A stretch of 64,000 nucleotides of DNA, taken from positions 496,001-560,000 of the forward strand of contig JADKJM010000016.1 in assembly GCA_016721005.1 (NCBI GenBank). Direction: 5' to 3'. The stretch's first letter is position 1. The number at the start of each line of letters is the position of its first letter. Positions 42,804 through 50,258 of this stretch are shown piece by piece. The notes under the pieces are model-generated. The model searched no databases. It saw only the letters and a program-made list of their open reading frames with translations, and was not told where the DNA came from. This stretch comes from Flavobacteriales bacterium. GTDB lineage: Bacteria > Bacteroidota > Bacteroidia > Flavobacteriales_F > PHOS-HE28. A program made the translations under genes and the position numbers.

Positions 42804-42828
42804 GTTCACATTTCCCTCCTTCGCCGAT
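42804..42828 (+). promoter_or_regulatory. shared two-block site D upstream of the ECF sigma operon
   Basis: The plus strand reads GTTCACA (42804-42810), 12 nt, then GCCGAT (42823-42828), 96 nt before the sigma factor ATG at 42925. It resembles sites A-C but is one base shorter in the spacer and divergent in the block edges. It suggests autoregulation. Confidence 0.5.
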
Positions 42829-42924
42829 GTAGGGCTGTACACCCCATGCAAAGCGGAATTCACTTGGAATTTATGGACGGGCAGCCCGGATTCCCGTATT
42901 ATCGTGTCCTAGCGATCGCCCGGC

Positions 42925-43515
42925 ATGGAGCGGATCAAGGACACATACCTCGTATCAGAGCCTTCCTGGTTGGTCGGCCTGCGGCGCAACGACCCTGCGA
43001 CCATTCGCTCGTTGTACACCCATCACTTCCCTACCGTGCGGCAGTACGTGCTGCAGAACAGCGGCACCACGAACGATGCGCAGGATATTTTCCAGGAAGC
43101 GATCACCGTGCTCTGGATGAACGTGAAGGAAGGACGCTTCAACACCGGAGCCGACAGCGATCCCGGCGGCTTCCTGTTCCGCGTGGCGAAGAACAAATGG
43201 TTGGATACCGTCCGCTCTGCGGCGCACAAGCACATGAAGGTCGTTCATGATGATCGGATCAGCGCTGTGGGATACGATGTCGACGACGACACCGAGGACC
43301 GCATCGTGCGCTTGCGCGGCGTGTACGACAAGCTCGACGACAAATGCAAGCAGGTCCTGGACCAGTACTACTTCGAACGCAAGGACCTCGCGACGATCGC
43401 CGAGAGCATGGGCGTGGAAGAGGAAAGCATCCGCACGATCAAATACCGCTGCATGATGAAATTGCGCGCCTTCCGCAAGACCATCGCCGGTGAGGAAAAC
43501 AACGAAGCCGTATGA
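42925..43515 (+). CDS. ECF RNA polymerase sigma factor
   Basis: The protein has 196 residues. Region 2 (RSLYTHHFPTVRQYVLQNSG..AQDIFQEAITVLW, about 29-65) includes the DAQDIFQEA core-binding motif. Region 4 (KCKQVLDQYYFERKDLATIAESMGVEEESIRTIKYRCMMKLR) is a complete helix-turn-helix. There is no region 1 or 3, so this is an ECF-type sigma. It should direct RNA polymerase to a dedicated promoter class. The stop overlaps the next gene by 4 nt (ATGA). The shared two-block motif upstream of this operon and of the T9SS genes is the best candidate for its own target sequence (inference). Confidence 0.9.
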   Translation: MERIKDTYLVSEPSWLVGLRRNDPATIRSLYTHHFPTVRQYVLQNSGTTNDAQDIFQEAITVLWMNVKEGRFNTGADSDPGGFLFRVAKNKWLDTVRSAAHKHMKVVHDDRISAVGYDVDDDTEDRIVRLRGVYDKLDDKCKQVLDQYYFERKDLATIAESMGVEEESIRTIKYRCMMKLRAFRKTIAGEENNEAV

Positions 43516-44249
43516 ACCAAGGCACTTTGGATAGAACACGGTTCGAGCGCATCGAGGCGTACGTGCTGGGAAGCATGTCGGTGGATGAGCATGCTCTCTT
43601 CGAGCAGGAGCTGGCAAGTGATCCGGCGCTGAAGGCCGAGATGGAATTGCAGCGCGAGAACACATTGACGATCGAACTCGGCGGCATGGACCGCCTGCTG
43701 AAGAGCGTCTCCACAGAGCAACGTGCGAACGGCGCGGACCTGCGAACGCAAGGTGCGGGATGGAAGAGCTACCTGAAATATGCCGCGATCGTGGCCATCG
43801 TGTTGTCCGGCGCGTTCTGGGTGATGACGCGGCCAACCACGAACGAGCGGCTCTTCGCACAGCACTTCGAGGCGGATCCCGGATTACCCGTTGCCATGGG
43901 ATCCACCACCAACCTCGCCTTTTCGGATGCCATGGTGGCCTATAAGCTCGGAGACTATCAGGAGGCCCGGGACAAGTGGTCCATCTTGTTGAAGGCCGAC
44001 CCTGCGAACGATACTCTTCGCTACTACATAGGAAGTGCAGCCTTGGCGATGGATGATGCCGACGCCGCCATCCCATTCCTCGAACGTGTCGCCGCCGACC
44101 CCGGCTCTGCGTTCCACGACAAGGCAATGTGGTACCTCTTCCTTGCCTATGTGCAGCAGGGCGAACTCGCAAAGGCCAAGGCGCTGCCGTTGGACAATGA
44201 CACTGCGTATGGTGAGCGCGCCCGCGCGATCAAGGCCGAATTGGAATAA
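43512..44249 (+). CDS. membrane-spanning anti-sigma-like protein with TPRs
   Basis: The protein has 245 residues. The N-terminal 85 residues include RIEAYVLGSMSVDEHALFEQ and ASDPALKAEME, the helical pattern of anti-sigma N-termini without zinc ligands. A single membrane helix spans about 88-105 (YLKYAAIVAIVLSGAFWVM). The C-terminal 140 residues hold TPR-like units (AYKLGDYQEARDKWSILLKADP, ALAMDDADAAIPFLERVAADP). By topology the N-terminus would be cytoplasmic, holding the sigma factor, and the TPRs periplasmic. Its gene overlaps the sigma factor gene and is followed 2 nt later by the CHAT protein gene. The anti-sigma role is inferred from context and pattern. Confidence 0.75.
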   Translation: MNQGTLDRTRFERIEAYVLGSMSVDEHALFEQELASDPALKAEMELQRENTLTIELGGMDRLLKSVSTEQRANGADLRTQGAGWKSYLKYAAIVAIVLSGAFWVMTRPTTNERLFAQHFEADPGLPVAMGSTTNLAFSDAMVAYKLGDYQEARDKWSILLKADPANDTLRYYIGSAALAMDDADAAIPFLERVAADPGSAFHDKAMWYLFLAYVQQGELAKAKALPLDNDTAYGERARAIKAELE

Positions 44250-44251
44250 GC

Positions 44252-47200
44252 ATGCGGCGCACGATCCTGTACCTCACCACGATCGCCACGATCGGCGTGA
44301 AAGCCCAGGATCTTCCGAAGCGCCATGCACTGATCGACTCGCTGTACAAGGCGGAGAGATACGCACGGGTGGTGCAGGAGATCGACCTGCAACTGAAGGA
44401 AGGCGCAGGCACGACGTGGGCCGATTCATCGCACTTGTATCTGTACAAGTACGGGCGCGCCCACCGCAAACTGAAGGATGCCGATGCTGGCGTGGCCGCT
44501 GCCGAACATATCTACGACCTCGTCAAGCAACGAGGGGTCGCTGCCAACGAACTCGAAGGGCTCTTCGACCTGAGCTGGACCTACTACGATGTGGGACGCA
44601 TGAAGGAATGCGCGCGCGTGGATTCCACGGCGATCATCGTCGCGGACCGCGATCAAAAAGTGCCGTACAAGCAGAAGGGCCGTGCGCGCCAATACCTCGC
44701 CTTCGACTACAGCGTGATCGGCGATCACCGCAAATCGGCGAAGTATGCGTTGGAGGCGATCGCGCAGTACCAGAAGGCCGACACCATCCCGCCAGCGCAA
44801 TGGGCCGAATCGTACACTACTGTCGGCGTGGCCAACTGGCACATGGGCCGTATCCGCGATGCGGAGGGGTACTACTTGAAGGCGCTCGGTATCCTGGGGA
44901 ACGGTGAGGAAGAAGCGATCAGGGTGCGCAAGGTGAGCGCCAATGGCAACCTCGGTGTGCTGTGGCAGAACGCGGGCGACTTCGTTCGCGCCAAGAGCTA
45001 TTACCACGAGAGCCTGCGCAACAGCGATCGCGTGATCGCGAACGCGAAGGACCAGTTCACCCGCGATGAGGCCATCGTGAACCGATCCCGCACCTACCTC
45101 AATCTGGGCACGGTGTATTTCCAACTAGGTGATGATGGGCGTGCCCGCGAACTGCTCGACATGGCTTGGAAGGACCGGAGTAGCGTATTGGAACCGGACG
45201 ATCCGCAACTGCTGGTGGTCCGCGACCGCATCGCCGACCTGGAGATCGCGCAAGGCTCCTTGGACAAGGCCGAGGAGTGGGTGACGGCTTACGTGATCGC
45301 GTGCGAGAAGAAGTTCGGCAAGCGCAGCGAGGAGTACATCCGCGCGAGTTCCAAGCTCGGCGATATCGCCCTGAGGAAAGGACAAGCGAACAAAGCGGAT
45401 TCGTTGTTCCGGGTCAGCCTCGAGGCTGGTCGATCGAACACGGACGAGAAGACCGATGCCGTACGGGTGCTCACCCTGCAAAGCCGTGCGCGCATGCGCG
45501 TGGCCGCTGGCCGGGCCAAGGAGGCCATCGCCGATCTGCAACAAGCCCGAAGGATCCTGGTGAACATCTACGACTCCTCGCACTACAAGGTGGCGCATTG
45601 CGATGTGCTTCTCGCCGAGGCAGCGATGAAAGGCGGCGATGCCGCCGGCGCGCTCGCCTTTGCCCGCACGGCCATCGGGACGTTGAAGGACAGGACGCAC
45701 GCATTGATGGAGAGCAAGGCTCCGATGGCTTTTCCCGATCCGCACATCCTGCCCGATGCGATCTATTGGAGCGTGCGCGCGCAACGTGCGCTGGCCCCGA
45801 AGGGTACGGTGAAGAAGGAATGGAACGACGACCTGGACCTGGCCATCACCGCCCTTGCGCGCAACAAGACGGCCGTCACTGATGAAGCCAGCAAGCTGCT
45901 TCTGATCGGCGCGCAGAAGCGGTTGTTCGACCTGGCCATGGACGTAGCGTACGAGGCGTATGCGAAGTCCGGGTCGGAAGCCGACATCGAGCGCTTCCTG
46001 CAACTCTCCGAGGCGGATCGTTCCATCCTGCTGAAGAGCCGCCTGAACACCTTCGCGGGCATCCGGTACTCCGGCGTGCCGGATTCCATCGTGGCCAAAG
46101 AGCAGGAGTTGATCGCGGCGATCGACCTCGATGAGGAGGACCGCGCGGCCGCCACCGATATGGATCGCCGCGAGAAAGCCTATGCGGATTTCATCGTGCG
46201 ATTGGAAAAGGAACACCCGAACTACTTCCGGTTGCGTTACGGCGAATCGAGCATCACGCTAACGGAAGTGCGCAAGCGCTTGCTCACCACTGACCGCGAC
46301 CTGCTGGTCTATGCGCGGACGGATGATCATCTGTACATGGTCGTGATCGGCATGCAGCGGGCCGGGCTCATCCGTGTGGTTGCCAAAGGGATCCCGGAGG
46401 AAGTGAAGACCTTGAACACCTCCATCGCATCGCGGAACACGAGCGCCTATGTTGCGGCGGCGCACGGGCTGTACAACAGGGTCTTCGCGCCGGTGGCCGA
46501 TCAGCTCACAAAGAAGGAACTGCTGATCATCCCCGACGGCGAACTGCACACCCTGAACTTCGAGACCCTCCTTTCTTCACCGGATGTGAAGGACTTCCGC
46601 AAGAACCTGCTCATTCAACGCTACACCATCGCCTATTTGCTCTCCGTCACCACTGCGCTCCAATTCGCCGATATGGCGCGCGACCGGGCCAAGGGCGTGC
46701 TGGCCATCGCCCCCGGCTTCAGCGAAGAACTCAAGCAGGAGTACCTCACCCGCGTGCAGGACTCCACGCTCATCGACCGCAACTACCTGAACTACGTTCG
46801 CCAACCATTCGCGGTCAGCACCGCGCAGGATCTGGGCAACGCGCTTTCGGCGAAAGTGATGGTGGGTGGTGATGCCAATGAAAAGGGCTTCCGCGATCTG
46901 GCCGTGCGCTACGGCATCCTGCACCTCGGTACGCATGCGGAGATGAACGCCACCTCGCCGATGTACTCACGGCTGGTCCTGAGCAAGGATGGTAGCGGCG
47001 TGGACCCGGATGCGGATGGCTACCTCCACGCGTATGAGATCTACGAACTCGACCTGCGCGCCCAACTCGCCGTGCTCACCGCCTGTGAAACGGGAACGGG
47101 AAGGAACGATGCGGGCGAGGGCGTCCGCTCGCTCGGTTATGGGTTCGCGTATGCCGGTTGCCCGAGCCTGGTGGTGTCTCTTTGGAGCATCGATGAGAAG

Positions 47201-47479
47201 GTGAGCGCCGGGATCATCGCACGCTTTTACGAACTGCTCGCCGATGGCCTGCCCAAGCACGAGGCCCTCCGCCAAGCCAAATTGGACCACCTCGCCAACG
47301 CATCGGACGAACTGGCCCTCCCCTACTACTGGGCGGGCATGGTACTAGTGGGCGATGTATCGCCGATGGAATTGGGATCCGCCCGGCCGCTCTGGCCTTG
47401 GATCCTAGGTGGACTTATGGTTGTCCTTGCTGCGTTCCTCTGGTTCCGCAGAACACGTTCGAAGGTTCAGGGGTTCTGA
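44252..47479 (+). CDS. CHAT domain (caspase-like) protease with TPRs, membrane anchored
   Basis: The protein has 1075 residues. It has a signal peptide (ILYLTTIATIGVKA), then some 600 residues of TPR-type helical repeats (for example ANLGVLWQNAGDFVRAKSYYHESL, YLNLGTVYFQLGDDGRARELL), and a C-terminal CHAT peptidase domain of about 300 residues. The catalytic His is His895 in LHLGTHAEMNA and the Cys is Cys945 in LTACETGTG. A membrane helix near 1047-1065 (WILGGLMVVLAAFLWF) is followed by RRTRS. So the TPR and protease parts should be periplasmic and the short tail cytoplasmic. CHAT proteases of this clan are caspase/separase-like. It is the third gene of the sigma operon and a plausible processor of the anti-sigma protein. 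The substrate is unproven. Confidence 0.88.
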   Translation: MRRTILYLTTIATIGVKAQDLPKRHALIDSLYKAERYARVVQEIDLQLKEGAGTTWADSSHLYLYKYGRAHRKLKDADAGVAAAEHIYDLVKQRGVAANELEGLFDLSWTYYDVGRMKECARVDSTAIIVADRDQKVPYKQKGRARQYLAFDYSVIGDHRKSAKYALEAIAQYQKADTIPPAQWAESYTTVGVANWHMGRIRDAEGYYLKALGILGNGEEEAIRVRKVSANGNLGVLWQNAGDFVRAKSYYHESLRNSDRVIANAKDQFTRDEAIVNRSRTYLNLGTVYFQLGDDGRARELLDMAWKDRSSVLEPDDPQLLVVRDRIADLEIAQGSLDKAEEWVTAYVIACEKKFGKRSEEYIRASSKLGDIALRKGQANKADSLFRVSLEAGRSNTDEKTDAVRVLTLQSRARMRVAAGRAKEAIADLQQARRILVNIYDSSHYKVAHCDVLLAEAAMKGGDAAGALAFARTAIGTLKDRTHALMESKAPMAFPDPHILPDAIYWSVRAQRALAPKGTVKKEWNDDLDLAITALARNKTAVTDEASKLLLIGAQKRLFDLAMDVAYEAYAKSGSEADIERFLQLSEADRSILLKSRLNTFAGIRYSGVPDSIVAKEQELIAAIDLDEEDRAAATDMDRREKAYADFIVRLEKEHPNYFRLRYGESSITLTEVRKRLLTTDRDLLVYARTDDHLYMVVIGMQRAGLIRVVAKGIPEEVKTLNTSIASRNTSAYVAAAHGLYNRVFAPVADQLTKKELLIIPDGELHTLNFETLLSSPDVKDFRKNLLIQRYTIAYLLSVTTALQFADMARDRAKGVLAIAPGFSEELKQEYLTRVQDSTLIDRNYLNYVRQPFAVSTAQDLGNALSAKVMVGGDANEKGFRDLAVRYGILHLGTHAEMNATSPMYSRLVLSKDGSGVDPDADGYLHAYEIYELDLRAQLAVLTACETGTGRNDAGEGVRSLGYGFAYAGCPSLVVSLWSIDEKVSAGIIARFYELLADGLPKHEALRQAKLDHLANASDELALPYYWAGMVLVGDVSPMELGSARPLWPWILGGLMVVLAAFLWFRRTRSKVQGF

Positions 47480-47524
47480 TCCGACCACGTGAAGCGGATC
47501 GATCCGCCGCTCCGCCGCGGTCAT

Positions 47525-47532
47525 TACTTTCG
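47525..47532 (+). promoter_or_regulatory. -7 box for etfB
   Basis: TACTTTCG followed by CCGCCC lies 21 nt before the etfB ATG at 47554. Confidence 0.5.
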
Positions 47533-47553
47533 CCGCCCGTTCAACCGTTCGCT

Positions 47554-48297
47554 ATGAAGATCCTCGTCCTCCTCAGCCAAGTGCCGGACACTACGGCACG
47601 CATCGCCTTCACCAACGACAACACGCAATACGACAGCGCCGGGGTCACCTTCATCGTCAACCCGTATGATGAATGGTACGCGTTGGTGCGCGCCTTGGAA
47701 TTGAAGGAAGCCGCCGGTAGTGGCAGCGTGACCACCATCACCGTGGGCGGCGCGGATACCGACGCGACGATCCGCAAGGGATTGGCCATCGGTGCGGACG
47801 AGGCCGTGCGCGTGGATGCACAACCGACCGAAGCGCTGCAAGTAGCGGAGCACATCGCAGCCTACGCAAAGGACAGAGGCTTCGACCTCGTGCTGGCCGG
47901 TAAGGAAACGATCGACCATAACGGCGGACAGGTCGGTGCGATGGTCGCCGAGTTGCTGGACCTCCCCTACGTGCCGCTCGCGAGCAAACTGGATGTGAAC
48001 GGCACCGTAGCCACCGTGGAGCGCGATGTGCCGAACGGCGTGGAAGTATTGGAAGTATCCCTGCCGGTGGTGATCGGAGCCGCCAAAGGCATGGCCGAAC
48101 AACGAATCCCCAACATGCGCGGCATCATGGCCGCACGGACCAAGCCGTTGACCGTTGTCCCCGCTGCCGCCGTTGACAATACCGGCGGCACAGTGAAATT
48201 CGAATTGCCTCCGGCCAAGGGTGCCGTGAAGATGATCCCTGTTGAAGAAGCCGGGAAGTTGATCGAGTTGTTGCACACCGAAGCGAAGGTTATTTGA
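47554..48297 (+). CDS. etfB: electron transfer flavoprotein, beta subunit
   Basis: The protein has 247 residues from the ATG at 47554 (MKILVLLSQVPDTTARIAF). EtfAB carries electrons from acyl-CoA and other dehydrogenases to the quinone pool. The motifs INPYDEWYALVRALELKE-like, VLAGKETIDHNGGQVGAMVAELL and VSLPVVIGAAKGMAEQRIPNMRGIMAAR are typical of the subunit, with AMP bound here. An upstream open stretch overlaps the CHAT gene and is not used. etfA follows after a 169-nt repeat-filled gap. Confidence 0.93.
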   Translation: MKILVLLSQVPDTTARIAFTNDNTQYDSAGVTFIVNPYDEWYALVRALELKEAAGSGSVTTITVGGADTDATIRKGLAIGADEAVRVDAQPTEALQVAEHIAAYAKDRGFDLVLAGKETIDHNGGQVGAMVAELLDLPYVPLASKLDVNGTVATVERDVPNGVEVLEVSLPVVIGAAKGMAEQRIPNMRGIMAARTKPLTVVPAAAVDNTGGTVKFELPPAKGAVKMIPVEEAGKLIELLHTEAKVI

Positions 48298-48299
48298 TC

Positions 48300-48451
48300 C
48301 CACCGTATTGGCGGATGATCATCCGCCCGTTACCACACCACCGTAGGGGCGGATGATCATCCGCCCATCACCACACCACCATCGGGGCGGATGATCATCC
48401 ACCCATCACCACACCACCGTAGGGGCGGATGATCATCCGCCCATCTCCACA
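48300..48451. repeat. four tandem 38-bp palindromic repeats between etfB and etfA
   Basis: The four units each contain GGGCGGATGATCATCCGCCC or a close variant. The cores GCGGATGATC start at 48311, 48349, 48387 and 48425, giving a perfect 38-bp period. The third has one changed base. A related single palindrome follows grpE. They could pause transcription or form a structured mRNA segment in the operon. Confidence 0.9.
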
Positions 48452-48466
48452 CCAAGAACACACACC

Positions 48467-49405
48467 ATGAGCGTGATCGTTTTCATTGATAGCCGGGGCG
48501 ATAAGATCCCGAAAGCCGCCCAAGAAGCCGTGACCTATGCCAGCCAACTCGCTGGTGGACCGGTAACGGTAGTGACCTTCGGAGGAAGCACCTTGCTGGA
48601 AAGCCTCGGGGCGCAAGGCGCAAAGAAGGTGATCGTAGCGCGTGGCGTGGCCATCGTTGATGGCCAGCAACTCACGAAACTTGTGTGTGATGTGGCCACC
48701 AAGGAAAGTGCAACCACCATTGTGTGCGTGCATGATGGCACCGGGAAAGCGGTAGCCCCGCGCGTGGCCGCGCGATTGAAAGCCGGGCATGTGGCGGGCG
48801 CCTTGGGCCTTCCGGTGGATGGCCGCTTCAAGCGGAACGTCTTCAGCGGAAAAGCACAAGCATGGATGGAGGTCACGAGTCCGATCAAGGTGATCAGCCT
48901 CTCGCCGAATTCGATCCCGATCGCCAAGGGTGAGGGAACAGTTGCCGTGGAGGAATACAGCGGTGACCTCGGCGCTGCGCGGATCACCGTGAAGGAAGTA
49001 AGGAAGGCCGGCACCGGTATTCCATTGCCCGAAGCGGAGATCGTGGTCAGTGGAGGGCGCGGCATGAAGGGTCCGGAGAATTGGGCCGGCATCGAGGAAC
49101 TCGCACAGTTACTTGGTGGCGCCACGGCATGCAGCCGTCCGGTGGCCGATATGCATTGGCGTCCGCACCACGAGCATGTGGGGCAGACCGGGTTGGCCAT
49201 CCGCCCGAACTGCTACATCGCCATCGGCATCAGCGGTGCCATCCAGCACTTGGCCGGTGTGAACCAGAGCAAGGTCATCGCCGTGATCAACACGGATCCC
49301 GAAGCACCATTCTTCAAGGCCGCCGATTACGGCATCGTGGGTGATGCATTCGTAGTGTTGCCCAAGTTGATCGAGGCCGCGAAGAAGCTCAACGCGGAAC
49401 GCTGA
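48467..49405 (+). CDS. etfA: electron transfer flavoprotein, alpha subunit
   Basis: The protein has 312 residues. MSVIVFIDSRGDKIPKAAQEA opens the N-terminal domain. The C-terminal FAD domain has VVSGGRGMKGPENWAGIEELAQLLGGATACSRPVADMHWRPHHEHVGQTGLAIRPNCYIAIGISGAIQHLAG, which contains the FAD-binding and RP-D residues of EtfA. Together with EtfB it forms a soluble FAD/AMP protein feeding the respiratory chain. The pair and the following bifunctional nuclease gene are a conserved flavobacterial cluster in my knowledge of this group. Confidence 0.94.
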   Translation: MSVIVFIDSRGDKIPKAAQEAVTYASQLAGGPVTVVTFGGSTLLESLGAQGAKKVIVARGVAIVDGQQLTKLVCDVATKESATTIVCVHDGTGKAVAPRVAARLKAGHVAGALGLPVDGRFKRNVFSGKAQAWMEVTSPIKVISLSPNSIPIAKGEGTVAVEEYSGDLGAARITVKEVRKAGTGIPLPEAEIVVSGGRGMKGPENWAGIEELAQLLGGATACSRPVADMHWRPHHEHVGQTGLAIRPNCYIAIGISGAIQHLAGVNQSKVIAVINTDPEAPFFKAADYGIVGDAFVVLPKLIEAAKKLNAER

Positions 49406-49410
49406 ACTAA

Positions 49411-49518
49411 AGGGGCAGGAGCAGGAGCAAACGATCGGACTTCGAGAGGTTTCGATATTCATTTCTGGCGGAGATGCGTGCTTCCAACGGACGATCACTT
49501 GCCCCTGGTCCTGCCCCT
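49411..49518. repeat. imperfect inverted repeat after etfA
   Basis: The arms 49411-49430 and 49499-49518 match with two differences in 20. The GGGGCAGGAGCAGGAGC core resembles that of the element at 2951-3045. It is likely a dispersed family member, and could terminate etfA transcription. Confidence 0.7.
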
Positions 49519-49557
49519 GCCGACTACCTTCCATCAGAACAACCAACCTCCACTCCC

Positions 49558-49565
49558 TACCTTCA
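49558..49565 (+). promoter_or_regulatory. -7 box for the bifunctional nuclease gene
   Basis: TACCTTCA lies 18 nt before the ATG at 49584, giving a leader of roughly 10 nt. Confidence 0.45.
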
Positions 49566-49583
49566 CGGCCCGCCCAACCCCGG

Positions 49584-50186
49584 ATGGAGAAAGTAGAGCT
49601 GAAGTTCCTGCGCATCACGTACAGCCACACGCACGCGGGGGCGTACGCACTGATCCTCGCCGAGGTCGTCGGTGACCGGCGTCTTCCCATCATCATCGGT
49701 GGTGTGGAAGCGCAAGCGATCGCGATCCAGGTGGAGAACATCAAGCCAGCGCGACCGCTCACGCACGACCTGTTCAAGAACGTCGCCGACACCCTCGACT
49801 TCAACCTGAAGGAGGTGATCATCAATGATCTGGTGGAGGGGATCTTCCACGCCAAGTTGGTGGTGGAGCAAGGCGCCCGTGCTGTGGAGATCGATGCGCG
49901 CAGCAGCGATGCTATCGCCTTGGCGCTGCGGTTCGATTGCCCCATCTTCACCTATGAGCCCATCCTCAGTGCCGCCGGCCTGAAGGTGGAGGAAGGCGAG
50001 GAAGAGAAGGAAGCCGAAACCGGAGTAACGGAGAAGAAGGAGAAGAAGGGACGCGACAAGCGTTCCATGACCAGCGCCAGCGAGGAGGATCTGCGCACGA
50101 TGCTCGAAGAAGCCTTGGACAACGAGGACTACGAACGTGCCTCGAAGTTGCGCGACGAGATCAAGCGACGCGAGCAAACGAATTAG
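49584..50186 (+). CDS. bifunctional nuclease family protein with UVR motif
   Basis: The protein has 200 residues. Residues 1-130 form the BFN/DUF151 domain (LPIIIGGVEAQAIAIQVENIKPARPLTHDL, ARSSDAIALALRFDCPIF), named after a plant DNase/RNase of this family. An acidic/basic linker with poly-E and KKEKKGR is followed by a UVR motif (LRTMLEEALDNEDYERASKLRDEIKRRE), as in UvrB/UvrC. The fusion is common in Bacteroidota. Nuclease activity is not shown for bacteria, but a DNA-linked role is plausible. It lies in the ETF cluster. Confidence 0.88.
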   Translation: MEKVELKFLRITYSHTHAGAYALILAEVVGDRRLPIIIGGVEAQAIAIQVENIKPARPLTHDLFKNVADTLDFNLKEVIINDLVEGIFHAKLVVEQGARAVEIDARSSDAIALALRFDCPIFTYEPILSAAGLKVEEGEEEKEAETGVTEKKEKKGRDKRSMTSASEEDLRTMLEEALDNEDYERASKLRDEIKRREQTN

Positions 50187-50258
50187 GTCCGAGCACGCCC
50201 GTCAGCCCGGTGGATGGGTTAGGAGAAATCCTACATTGCCCCGAACTGACCATGCTGC

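Noticed and set aside
48300..48451. CRISPR array
   Set aside because: The 38-bp units are repeated whole, without unique spacers.
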